This document shows, one piece after another, positions 34,232-45,006 of a stretch of DNA of 64,000 nucleotides (the first letter of the stretch is position 1; each line of letters starts with the position of its first letter). Made by a program: the position numbers and the translations under genes. Origin of the DNA: Rheum nobile (taxonomy: Eukaryota > Streptophyta > Magnoliopsida > Caryophyllales > Polygonaceae). The stretch spans positions 4,650,001 to 4,714,000 of the forward strand of contig WOAB01000056.1 in NCBI GenBank assembly GCA_027886185.1, written 5' to 3'. The notes below the pieces were generated by a model. The model was not told the DNA's origin, did not search any database, and saw nothing but the letters and a program-made list of their open reading frames with translations.

Positions 34232-34891
34232 AGACCTTTACTCGTCCCGAGTAAGCTAATGATAAACCTACTCTCTCAATCAAACACCAGGGTCTCAGGA
34301 AGTACAAGAAAATATGACACCAACAACTACAACATATCAACAATTAGCTCCAGACAACCAAAACAAGTGATGCAAAGATAATTCTAATCCTAACTCCAAT
34401 CTAGCTCCTTATCGCTCCAAGAGTGGCATACCCGAGTCCTCCTTATGACTCCCCTTCTTATGACGCCTCGCCAAGAATAATGAGAAATCCTAAAATCACT
34501 CTGCTTCTTTTACGCTCATCTTGCCTAGGCGCCCTCTCGGGTTTTCACCTAGCCACTCATTTCATTTTGCTAGATATCTCACAAATACTCGCATCACTCC
34601 AGTCCACTTTTGCACCGGTCTATACCAGTCAGACTATCTGTTTATTACCTGAACCGCCCTTTCGGGTTTTCAGCTCATCCCAGGATTTTGATTGCCTTTT
34701 TACATCTTTTTGGCTTTTTCGTTTTTTTTTTAAAAAAAAAGAAATACTCGAAAGGAAATTACAGAAAAACAAAGCTATGTGCAAAAGATAGATAGATAGC
34801 AAGTCTAAATCCCTCCCCCATACTTAAACCGAACATTGTCCTCAATGTAGAAAAGAGAACAGCAAATAAAATAGGGGAAGGAGAAATAAAC
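34232..34891. other. 3' non-coding region of Athila-like copy 2
   Basis: Between the downstream ORF and the polypurine tract. Contains a short T/A homopolymer region (34723-34740), a GATA microsatellite (about 34787-34799) and a second CCCCCATACTTA block near 34815 that resembles the polypurine tract. No gene. Confidence 0.5.
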
Positions 34892-36139
34892 TCACTGTAG
34901 GCCTGATGGCGGTGGTGGTGGGAACCTCCCGAAGTAGTCCCTCATATGAGCGTCCATAGCGTCCAAACGCTCATCTACATCAGCACGGAACTGGGTCTGC
35001 CAAGTCTGCAAACCGGTCTCTACTCGGGTGTTCCAATGCGTCTGCTGCACCGAGAATGCATCAAATCTTGCATACAACTCCTGCCAAGGTGTGGCAGGAG
35101 CATAAGAAGACGAGGGCGCATCAAACTGGGTAGGCAAAGGGGCATCTTCACCCACAAACTCCGCAGCAGCAGCACCAGCACCAGCACTAGGGCCCTCTCC
35201 AAACGGACCCGAAGGAGCAGCAACAGGGGTAGCGTCGGCCATAACTCTGCTATCACTGGGAATCCACCAATCCGCAAATGAAGGAGAATAAGTGAAAACC
35301 CGGGGAAGAATCAGAATATGACCCTCATATGAAGACCAAACTAAATCACCATCCCTGCCCAATGGTTTCAGCATCGAGCACACTTTCATGTGCGCCATAT
35401 CATACACCGCGTGAGCAACAGGTCGAGGAATCCGATCGGTAGCTATAATGTTAGCACAAAGAAGGGTGATCAAACCACCCCCACAAATATCACATGGCTC
35501 ACCATCACGAATCCTCTTCAGGGAACCCAGAAAGAGGGTAGCCCAACACGGCGTGTACATAACAAGCTCCAAGATGCTCAAAAACCACTGAAAATCCTTC
35601 AAAGGGACCTTACCATCATCAGAATAGCCAAAGAAATCTCTCATCAACACCTTGTGGATCAACCTTAGGCAAGGGTTCACCAACTTCAAATTCACCTCCT
35701 GGCCCTTCTTGAACGTCCTATGCGTGGCAGCCTCCCAAAACTCCATCATATTCATCTCAATGATGCCACTAGACCACCCATCAGATGGCTCCTTTGTAAT
35801 TCCCAGGGCACCACGAATCTCCTCAGCAGACAAAGTATAATCACGAGCATTGTATGTGAACGTGACCTTCATCAATCTCTTGTCGTCGGAGCCATCAGAA
35901 TACCTCTTAAACGAGGCAATGAACTGGTAACACAGCTCGGGATAAGCATCATCGGCCTTGTTCAAGAAAGTCCCCAGGCCACACTCTGCTAAACACATGG
36001 ATACACACTCCAACATACCAAACTCAGCCAACGTCGGCTTGTCAAAGAATTTAGTAGCCAACACCTTCCTCTCCTTCACAACATTGTAGACCTCATTCTC
36101 ATCCCTCGTAAATACTTGCTTCCTACCTCAAGGTGCCAT
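34892..36139 (-). pseudogene. Athila-like downstream ORF (putative plant transposon protein)
   Basis: The frame from the ATG at 36139 encodes about 415 residues and is open except for a TGA at codon 4 (Arg in copy 1). The N-terminus (ATKFFDKPTLAEFGMLECV) is followed by a helical region (LVNPCLRLIHKVLMRDFFG, KDFQWFLSILELVMYTP), a Cys pair (EPCDICGGG), an Ala/Gly/Pro-rich linker and a C-terminal amphipathic helix ending RFPPPPPSGLQ. It resembles Athila ORF-1 type proteins, sometimes called env-like by position, but I see no signal peptide or membrane segment. Function unknown. Translation could restart at an internal Met (ECGLGT region upstream Met). Confidence 0.65.
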
Positions 36140-36934
36140 AAGTAATGAATTGAGATGCTCAAAACAGAGGGCAACCAAGAGGACTTACAAACGAGCGAAA
36201 ACACGAAGTCTGGTGGTCTCGACGCGGGGCGGTTGACGAGTCGCCGGGTCGCGGTGAGATAACTGGAACTTCACACCGGGTCGTGTTGGGGGTTGCCGCG
36301 GGGCGATGGCTGGCGACGCGAGGCGGTGGGGTGGTGTTTGGCTTGTGTGTGAGGCTAGACTCCAAATTGGGCAAGGAAACTCAAGATTAAGGTATTTGGA
36401 GGCTAGGATCGGACCAAGAACGAGAGGGATTGGGGGGGGGGGGGAGAATGGGGGATTTGGCTTGGAGAACTTGAGAGGGGTGTTGGATATGGAGGGCTTG
36501 AGAGAGTGGGGGCTAGGTTAGGGAAAGGGAATAGGAAGAAAAGGGGTTGATGGGGCCGGTCATATACAATGGCCCAAAGAGAAATCTCGGCCCAAAAAGG
36601 GGGCCCAAACCGTCAAATCCTTAGTTACCACTCAAGAAATAAAAAATTTACTCCCCGTTTAAGGTTTTTTCGAGGCCCTTTAATTTTTTTTTATTTTTTT
36701 CCGGAGTTGAGAAGGCATACCAGACCTCCACCGCGGGGCGGTGAGAATTGGCTGGGAACACAGTCTCTCTCCATTTACTTTCGTACCTGAAATGTTAGTG
36801 ACAGGAAAACGAAACAAAGCAAAAGAAATTACGAAATTAATCTAAGAGAAAAGAAAATTTTAGGAAAACTACATCGGTTTGCCTCCCGGACAGCGTCTTA
36901 GTTAACGTCATTGGCTCGACGTACTGCAGATCAA
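36140..36934 (-). other. Spacer between gag-protease and downstream ORF
   Basis: Collinear with 278-1111 of copy 1. GC-rich modules at 36220-36330 and about 36729-36745; a run of 13 or so G at 36431 where copy 1 has six. In autonomous Athila elements reverse transcriptase and integrase would lie here; none is detectable. Confidence 0.6.
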
Positions 36935-39745
36935 TCACCACCTAAAATAGGATCCCCTCGGAATCCTCTTATTCAACTCTTCATGCTGGAACTTCCCATG
37001 GAAAGGCTTGGACCTTAGACCATGTTCCCTCTTAGCCAACGACTCCATGATTACTCCCTTTGGAGCATCTCCCCTATACTTAGAGCGATGTGGGGGCCGA
37101 TAGGGCTTGACCTGATCATGTTGCACGACACTAGATGAAGGCTTACAGCCTTGTATGGTTAGTGCATGGGGGCAAGTGCCCAAATTAGAGGGAATTGAAT
37201 CTCCTATGTCATCGAGTAAGACATCATACTCATGCGAATCAAAAGGTTCAGCCATAGCAAACAGTTCAACTATGGTCTCCACTACACTAGGCTTAACATT
37301 TTCCTGAATAGGATTATCAATATCACTAATGCAGCGAAGGGGAGGCAATTCAATGGAGTTGGCCTTATGAATATTATGCTCAAAAATTATTCCATCAAAT
37401 TCCATAGTCAAAGTTCCACTATCCACATCAATCTTTGTCATGGATGTTTTCATAAAAGGTCGACCTAACATAACAGGAGCAACCTGCTCATCATAGTCCA
37501 TATCCATAACAAAGAAATCAGCAGGGAAAATCAAAGGACCTATCTTAATAAGAACATCCTCCAAAATACCCTTAGGAGGCACACAAGAACCATCAGCAAG
37601 TTGTATCACAATATTTGTATCATGCAAGGGTCCTACTCCTAAATCCTCAATCAATGAATAAGGCAAGACATTAATAGAGGCACCCAAGTCTAGCAAGGCT
37701 TTCCCAAATCGATGCTCACCTATAGCAATAGGAATAGTGAACGTACCTGGATCCTTGCACTTCTCAGGCATACGCCTTTGAAATACCGCCGAGACATGTT
37801 CACCAACCGGAACCTTCTTCTGGACCTTCAGCTTTTGTGTCCTCTTGACGTTGAACAACTCCTTCAAAAACTTGGCGTATCGAGGAACAACCTTAATAAG
37901 CTTGAGAAGAGAAATGTTCACCTCACAGTTTCGAAACGTCTCGAAAAGATCACTGTCGTCGGCGACCCTTCTAGCCTTTAGCGCCTCGGGAAAAGGTGCT
38001 GGTGGCTTCTTGGAATCAAGAGGGGAAAAAAACGGACGAACATAATCATCAACACAGATCTCTTCTGCAGAGCAAGGATTTTGGAGGCCGGGTCGCGGTA
38101 GGCTCACCGCGGGGCGGTGGTTATCGCCGAGGGGCGGTGAGGTCGCGGTGGGATTACTGAGACTTTCCGTCGGGTCGCGGCTAGTGTCGCCGCGGGGCGG
38201 TGGCAGGCATCCTTCTCTCCTGGCCTCAGCCTCAACTTGTCGCCGAGTCGCGGTGGAGTCCATCGCGGGGCGGTCACCAATATTCTTCTTCTCAGACTCG
38301 CTCTCCTCTTCAGCAATAGGAGGAACGACCAGCTTCTTTCCACTTCTGAGGGTGATGGCACTCACATTCTCCCTTGGATTCACTGTAGTCTGAGAGGGTA
38401 GGGAGTTAGATGTCCTCTGGACAATCTTGGTTACAACACCAGCCAGTTGGCCAATCTGCCTCTCCATATTCTTTATGCTTGACTCAGTAGCCTGAACATG
38501 AGTGGCGAAATGCTGAGTCAGAGTCTTTAGCATCTCTTCAGTAGTAGCACCAGAGGTTTGGCCTTGAGGCCTCTGTTGGTGTGGGACTCTCTGCTGGTAT
38601 TGTTGTTTTGCTGGCTGTTGACCACCTTGGCGGTCGCTCTACCTGAAACCCGGATGGTCTCGCCCTCTCGGATTGTACTTGGGCTGTCCACCAAATTTCG
38701 GTCTAGGGGGTCCGTAACCTCCTACAACATTCACTTCAGCAGTACCTTCCTCCTGCAGCTGAGGACAAGTATCGGTAGGGTGGAATTGATCACAGCAAAT
38801 CCCACATGCCTTGACTTGTTGAGGAGTGTTTTGGTTCGCCATTCTCTTCACCATCTCCTTCAACTCATCTAACTCATTCAGCATTGGGCTTGGTCCTGCA
38901 GGAGTCACAGCATTGACTGCCTTTCTCTGATATGTCTTTCCAAAGCTCTTGGGACTCTCACTCATCTCCTGAAATCTCTCCATGGTTGCGTCCGGTGTCA
39001 GATTCAGAATACTCACACCGCATGCAGTGTCAACCATCCTTCTTTCCTGATCTAGCAGACCATTATGCAAGTAGAGAACAAGATCCTTCTTGGCGTATCC
39101 GTGGAACGGGCAGCTAGAGCAAAGCCTCTTGTACCTCTCAAGATAGTCATATAGCGTCTCATCACCAGCCTACTCAATGTTAGCAATTGCCTTTTTCAAA
39201 GCATTCGCCTTCTTCGTTGGGAAGTACTTGTCAAGAAACACCTTGTGCAGTTTAGTCCAGGTATCTATAGTCCCTGGTGGCAAGTGATAATACCAGTCGC
39301 TAGCAGAGTCTAGCAAAGAAAATCCAAAGGCTCTCATCTTGATTTGATCCTCCGTCACATTCCTTGGCTTCATAGTCATGCAGACATTGTGGAATTTACC
39401 CAGATGAGATATCGGGTCCTCTCCACTCAAACCATGGAATTTCGGGAGATAAGCAACAACTCCAGACTTCAGCTCAAAGTTCACCCCTTCGCCAAGCGCG
39501 GGGATGATGACAGCCAAGGGTTGTGCCCCAATGTTTGGTTCAGTCAGCTCTCTCAGAGTTCCGGCCATTGCAGCAGGAGGAATGTCAACTGGCTCAACGG
39601 TCTCAACTGTTTCAACTGTCTCAACTCCTGCTTCTTCTTCTTGATCGCGTAGGTTCGCATAGAATGATCTGTCGATTTCTGGGTCAAAAGCAGTTAGAGG
39701 AGAGTCAGTACTACGGGTGTCGACCATAAGATAGGTCTCCACCAA
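36935..39745 (-). pseudogene. Athila-like gag-protease polyprotein, two stops
   Basis: One 937-codon register from the ATG at 39745 (MVETYLMVDTRSTD) to the stop at 36935, broken only by TAG at 39170 and TAG at 38639. Order: capsid (GLSGEDPISHLGKFHNVC, SASDWYYHLPPGTIDTW), RYKRLCSSCP block, zinc knuckle CGICCDQFHPTDTC (about 38800), a Gln-rich linker, a coiled coil (ATHVQATESSIKNMERQIGQL), a GC-module-encoded Pro/Arg insert (38090-38275), and protease with DLGASINVLPY and LGRPFM. Both stops fit single C-to-T type changes at Gln and Trp codons. No RT follows the protease. Confidence 0.85.
38090..38275 (-). repeat. GC-rich palindromic modules inside gag
   Basis: At least six CACCGCGGGGCGGTG-like or GGTCGCGGTGG-like modules occur in the coding frame, adding a Pro, Arg and Asp-rich low-complexity stretch between coiled coil and protease. 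The reading frame stays open through them. Confidence 0.7.
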
Positions 39746-39783
39746 AAATCAATCACGAAAACACACAACAAAGCAGAAAACTT

Positions 39784-39800
39784 CCCCGGCAACGGCGCCA
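39784..39800 (-). promoter_or_regulatory. Primer binding site, tRNA-Asp type
   Basis: The minus strand reads TGGCGCCGTTGCCGGGG four bases inside the 5' LTR, identical to copy 1. Confidence 0.8.
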
Positions 39801-39804
39801 AAAT

Positions 39805-41203
39805 TGACATGGCCGAAATATACAGTGCAAATATCGTTGAATGGCCTAGTCAAAGTAAATGTCCTAACAGACCTACTAAACAAATGTATAGTAAGCAAGT
39901 AAGGGTCGAACCCACAGGAAAGATCTGATGCAGTATGCAATTATGATTGACAAGTAACAAGGAAGGGGGGTTTTAGTTATCAAGGAGAATAAAGCAAACA
40001 AGTTTGATTGAGTTGAGAATATGATTGGGGAAAAGAGTTCCACTAGAACGAGATCCACAATACAGAGATATAATTCGATCACTGAAATCTATTCAATCCA
40101 AGTTCTTTCACTATTCTTATGGTTGTTCCCACCCTAATCTTAAGTACTACCAATTCTCACAGTTGTTGATAGACTTATCACAATATCAATGGAAGAAAAC
40201 CTTATCACCAATAAAGCAATAGCAATGCACACAAGGATATAGGATACATGCAAATATAAGAAAACCTTACTATTTAACATGCAAATGATTCTCACTCACG
40301 ATTGCGCACTCATATTCCACTATATGCAACAATCGTGTATGCTACTAGATATGCACTCGTATTCCACTATATGCAAACCCTAGCAATTGATAAATAGTAC
40401 TCAACCTAGTTGATCAGGCTATGAAGAATAACAATAAATCAATATTCAATATAACCAAGAGAATCAAACCAACACATATAAGAATAAGGAATAGAAATAT
40501 CACAAACACATCAACTGTATTGCTTCAAACGTCTAGTAGAACAAAGGGAAATTAGTGCTCCATTCAGAGGTGAATGAAAACCCTAATAGAAAAGTAAAAC
40601 TGCGTAATGTAAAAGTAGTCTCTTGTGATATCAGAATAGTCTCCTCTTAACCTAGAAAAGAGTCTTAAATAGGCTTAGGAAAAATAAGTTAACCTAATGG
40701 AATTAACAAAGGAAATAAAATAATAGAAATAAGGAAATCCGAAATGCATAAAAGGAAATAAGTTTGTGCTGGCTGCGAGGCGTTACGTGCCTCACCGCGG
40801 GGCGGTAAGATCCACCGCGGGGCGGAGAGGTCCACCGCGGGGCGGTGGCTTCTCCACTGGCGCGACCAGCTCTTCTCTGAGACCCACCGCCGGGTCGCGG
40901 TGGTATCTGGCGCGGGGCGGTGAAATCGCCCACTCCTTCTTTAGCTCCTCTTCTTCTTCTCTTCTGCTCTTCATTACTACCAAGTGTTGGTAGCCTTCTC
41001 CAATAAACTCTAGCAGAATCTCATCCATCTTCATCATCTCCATCTCCGTCTCTGTCTCCGTCTCCGTCTAAGCTGTAAATCCCTGGATATCTTCACTTTT
41101 CTCCACAACTTCTGGATCACAGACTTAGTCTCAAATCTCATCCTAAACTCCTCCAAATGATGCTAATAATTGCTAGTAAAGGTGCATGAAATGACACCTA
41201 TCA
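39805..41203 (-). repeat. 5' LTR of Athila-like copy 2
   Basis: The 1399-bp partner of 32818-34216. Carries three GC modules spaced 20 bp apart starting at about 40792, 40812 and 40832, then CGGGTCGCGGTGG and GCGCGGGGCGGTG. TAGCG follows at 41204-41208. Confidence 0.9.
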
Positions 41204-41420
41204 TAGCGCAATGGCAGCCCAAGCGCAAATGAGCGAGACTTAGGGTTCTCGTTGACTTATGCTAATCACGCGACAATAGCGCGATGATAGTGTGATAATA
41301 GCGCGATGACACCCTCTAGCAAAGGGCGAGGGTTCTCGTCGTTTTACGAGAATCACGACAGCAACCCCAAGCGCAAATGAGCGAGGCTTGGGGGTTATCG
41401 TCGACTTAAGAAATATTGAC
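41204..41420. repeat. Hairpin tandem repeat, right part
   Basis: Continues the repeat of 32250-32817 after the Athila insertion, with blocks AATAGCGCGATGATAG, CCCTCTAGCAAAGGGCGAGG and CCCCAAGCGCAAATGAGCGA. The remaining 168 bp before the right LTR is unique and includes the AGGGGGAGAAGG tract at 41558-41569. Confidence 0.75.
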
Positions 41421-41588
41421 AGAGCAAGCATTGGAAGTAATTGCTTAACATCCACTATGCTACAAAAGCTCGAACATACATGTAGTACCTCACGAAGCGG
41501 GTCGAGCGAAATTGTCTTGATTCGCTAAGAGCCCAGTTGCAGTAATCGAGCAGCCTTAGGGGGAGAAGGTCCCCATGGCCGGTGACAG

Positions 41589-42268
41589 TGACGGTTCCAA
41601 ACCGGTAGCTGCCTGCTTTGAAATAATTGAAGAGATCGATCATTGAAAATATATCTCTTCTAGGCCTGGGCATTGATCGCATTAGTGGAGCAAAACCCCG
41701 AGGTAGCACCTCGAGAAAGACCCACCACCCGCATGTGGACAACAATGAGTGTCGTTGTAGAATGATGCTTAAAGAAGAGGACCAAATACCAGGATTCGCC
41801 ACCTTCCTAGAGAGCTATATTTTGAGCTCCCCAAAAGTAAGTCCCTTAAAAAGACATCTCCTCCTCCAATTATAGATCTCAAGAGGAGAGAGAGTCGTAC
41901 GACGCTTGTCCGTTCTTTTCTCCACATGTCTTGCTTGCCCAAGGAGTAATCTTTTACATATTCGCCACATGAAAAAAGGGAGTGCACTCTTGGAGACCAT
42001 GCATGAAACTAGCAAGTGAGAATAGCAATCATTGCGTTCCTAGACGGGAATCAACAAAAGTCACCACATACGACCAACATTGCGCTAGTGAACATGCGCC
42101 TACACTCTATCATAGCAGCATAACCAACATCACGCTAGCCACATAACTAACATCGATTTCTTTGTCCAAGGCGAGAGCTTTTTGGTTTTATTATCCCGAG
42201 AACACTTATTAGTACTTGTTGCGCGCCGTATGTTGCAAAGCGTGCGCGGGTGTTTCGCGTTTCTGTCA
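41589..42268 (+). repeat. Right LTR of the non-coding element
   Basis: Partner of 31410-32088. Starts TGACGGTTCC and ends TTTCTGTCA. AATAG follows. Confidence 0.7.
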
Positions 42269-43480
42269 AATAGTAGTCAAATATCTCAAAAAATTCATGT
42301 AGGTTTTTATGTTTATGGAACAAAATTATTTTAAAATTAATATTATTTAAGGGACTAAGTACTATCATATCTTTTAACTATTTTGTCACGTCTTTATATT
42401 TGTAAGTCTACAAGGTTACCCATTTCTATGATTGATTTTAAGCCTTAATGTATAATCTATTATATAATACTATAGTAAAACTTAGCTAAGACCAGTTGTC
42501 GTTTTGACATTGCACTACGTCAGTTATTGTCACATGTCTACTCCACATCGTACCACATCACTAAATTATCTTTTTTTTCCTATTATTATATAAAATATGT
42601 TGGTAATAGATATGATCTTGATTTCTTTATTTTTTCATGTTATCTTGATTTCTTTCTCAACATATAGATATTCACATTTGATTCTGATTTCCATATTAGA
42701 TAGAATATATTAGGTACTTTAGGATATTTTGTTTTATTTTTTCCATTTAATTAGTCAAATTTTATTAAAATTTAATTTAATTCATTTATTTCTAGGTATA
42801 GGACATGATTCAACATACTATGTATGTACTGAATCACATTGATTGTTATTAGTAGAGATTTCTGTATATTATCATACTTATCTTACTTTCATTTACATTT
42901 TCAATAATTTAGTATATTTTTCAATTAAGTAATATTTAAAAAAAAAATCGATATATTTGTAATAACTAAAAAAAATATTAATATAAAATTTCACTCAAGC
43001 ACATGCATTGCACAAAAATGAAGTTGTCTATTTGTTATCAAACTGTTTACACATAAGTATTGAACAATTAGGAAATCCCTCTACAAACAAAACAATAGGA
43101 GGAAACCCCTCACTCCTCATGAAAATAATTTACTTCTCTAAAACAATGTTAGGAGGAAATCCCTCCACGACCCACCTTCAAAACCACGTACTGACTTTTA
43201 ACAAATTGGTTTCAAGCAAAAGTATATCCTAGTTCAAGAACAAAATCTGGTTCAAGAACAAAATCTTCAAGGTGAGGCTCTGTTTAGGAATCTTGACTGT
43301 AACAACCCATATTTCTACCCCTTTAACAAACAAGATATTTCAATATCTTGACTGTAACAATCCATATTTCTACCCCATTAACAAGTCAACTTTGGAAAAT
43401 AATTTCATAATTTTTATAAAATTATAAAATAGGTTAACCACAACTTGTACTACACGCGTTCTTTTTTACCCTTTAATGGG
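42269..43480. other. AT-rich stretch without genes
   Basis: No open frame of note. Two partial copies of a TGTAACAACCCATATTTCTA-type block near 43297 and 43350 resemble a gypsy LTR start and may be debris. Short runs of GGAGGAAA(C/T)CCCTC repeat near 43095 and 43150. Confidence 0.45.
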
Positions 43481-43499
43481 AACCTTTACTTGTTGAGAT

Positions 43500-43905
43500 T
43501 TATTCATGTACTGATGTAGCTGATTGTAGGCTTGGTTTGAGATTGTTGTTTCGGGCAAGAGTTCAAGGATGTGGTCGTGCGATTCCTGTTGGCTTCTAGA
43601 GACGAAGCGTGTTCGAAGTGTTCCGTCGCACCACCAGAGTGTATCTTTTGATCTGCTTCCCGGCTGTTGCTTCGCCTTGTTGGTTTCCTCCAACCCGTGT
43701 TGCGCCCTTCTCATCCGTTTTGCCTATTTTTCTAGCTCCTGTCAGTTTTGCTTATCTCTGTTGTTTTGTTTTTTTGTTTTTGCTCTCTTTAGTCGGTTTG
43801 TTCCGACTACCGTTTTCTTTGACCTCTCGAGAATTCTTGTCTGATGTGATTTGGATTCTCGAATTCATTTCTTATCGAAAAAAAATAAAATAAAAATTGA
43901 TTCAT
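43500..43905 (+). repeat. Probable LINE 3' end with A-rich tail
   Basis: A T-rich, GC-moderate stretch ends in TTTCTTATCGAAAAAAAATA and further A's (about 43870-43905), the usual finish of a 5'-truncated plant LINE. No LINE domain remains, so the call is weak; a SINE or a processed transcript end is an alternative. Confidence 0.4.
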
Positions 43906-43950
43906 CCAATAGAAGAAAAATGAAAAAAACTTATTTTTCACCTAGGAATA

Positions 43951-44945
43951 AAACGTGCAATAATCGAATATGAAACCTTTCCAAAATCAACCAACTGTAC
44001 TCTACGTCCATTAGGCTATCCAAATTATAACAATTTAGTCTTATTTTGTATTGATTGTTGTTGGCGACTAACCCTTAGCAAATTGCTATTTTTTTTACAA
44101 AAATAAAAAGTTAAGACTATCCCTGATCCCTAAATTCAGAAAATGTCACAAGCATGATCTCACTACATATAGAATTGGGTGCATATATATGTAGTTCTTC
44201 CCTACTTTTTTTTACGTTAATTATCTATTATAGAAAAAATATTAAAAATAATCCTAACTTTCAAGTCAAACAAAAATAATCTTAAGTTTCAATCCATGAA
44301 CCAAAAATAGTATCAATAATTTTTTCGGTTAAAATCTCGGCTAATCCGATAACGTGTACTCGAGGTCTTTTTGTAGGTGGTCATTGTAAGTGATTCTCCT
44401 CTGTACAAAATCTCTTATTAGGTGTAATGTTGTCATCGAATTAACCGGAATTTGAACCGAAAAAATCATTTGTATTATTTTTGGTTCATGATTTGAAAGT
44501 TAAAACTACCGAAAATAATCTCAAATTGCACTAATAGACAAAAAATTATCCCAACTTTCAAGTTAACAAAAAACAATTCCAACTTTCAATCCATGAACCA
44601 AAAATAGTACAAATGATTTTTTTTCGGTTAAAATTTCGGCTAACGTGTACTCTAGGTCTTTTTTGTAATTGGACGTAGTAAGTGATTCTCATATGTACAA
44701 GATCTCTTATTAGGTTAAATGTTATCATCGAATTAGCCGAAATTTGAACCGAGAATAATATTTAAATCATTTTGGTTCATGCGTTGAAAGTTGGGATCAT
44801 TTTTAATTGACTTAAAAATTGAGATTAGTTTTAATCTATTATCGAAAGATGAGATTATTTTAATAGTTTTTCTCCATTATATTAAGGCCTATGTAGCGTC
44901 CATATATGTGGCAGGTCTCACTGTATTAGTAATGGGTTGTACTTG
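43951..44945. repeat. Old repeated segment, copy B (middle part)
   Basis: Matches 5905-6236 of copy A closely (for example AACAATTTAGTCTTATTTTG and GAATTGGGTGCATATATATG), interrupted by a MITE at 44233-44872. After the MITE the match resumes at TTAAGGCCTAT and continues to about 44945. Confidence 0.7.
44233..44872. mobile_element. Mutator-type MITE with duplicated interior
   Basis: The 640-bp element starts GAAAAAATATTAAAAATAAT and ends with its imperfect inverse (GAAAAACTATTAAAATAATC on the other strand). It is flanked by a 9-bp duplication TCTATTATA (44224-44232) and TCCATTATA (44873-44881), one base different. The empty site exists in copy A. A 9-bp duplication is typical of Mutator-like elements. 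Inside, two tandem half-units of about 290 bp each contain AACTTTCAATCCATGAACCA and its inverse. Confidence 0.75.
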
Positions 44946-45006
44946 TACATGTAATTTTAGATTGAGGATCATGTATAATAGGTCCTTATCGTACAACATG
45001 CGAAGC

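Larger units (their letters stand above)
32818..41203 (-). mobile_element. Athila-like non-autonomous gypsy element, copy 2 (complete)
   Basis: A complete 8386-bp minus-strand element: equal 1399-bp LTRs, TG...CA ends and a perfect TAGCG duplication (32813-32817 and 41204-41208). Order in element direction: LTR, tRNA-Asp primer site, gag-protease frame (39745-36935), GC-rich spacer, downstream ORF (36139-34892), polypurine tract, LTR. Reverse transcriptase, RNase H and integrase are absent, as in copy 1, so mobility must rely on enzymes from another element. Only a few stop codons interrupt its frames, and LTRs are very similar, so it is fairly young. Confidence 0.9.
31410..42268 (+). mobile_element. 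Small non-coding LTR element with hairpin tandem repeat, split by Athila copy 2
   Basis: Direct repeats 31410-32088 (679 bp) and 41589-42268 (680 bp) begin TGAC and end GTCA and are flanked by TATAG (31405-31409) and AATAG (42269-42273), one base apart. Removing the nested element (32818-41203) leaves about 1.1 kb of interior with no retroelement gene, made mostly of a tandem repeat. An AGGGGGAGAAGG tract lies 19 bp before the right LTR; no primer site is recognised after the left LTR. It fits a non-autonomous (TRIM or LARD-like) retrotransposon. Confidence 0.65.

Noticed and set aside
34423..34791. 122-residue plus-strand frame
   Set aside because: It lies antisense in the Athila 3' non-coding region, has a composition typical of chance frames and no recognised domain.
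34892..36139. Envelope protein in the Athila-like element
   Set aside because: Position fits 'env-like', but no signal peptide or membrane segment is visible, so it is described only as an ORF of unknown function.
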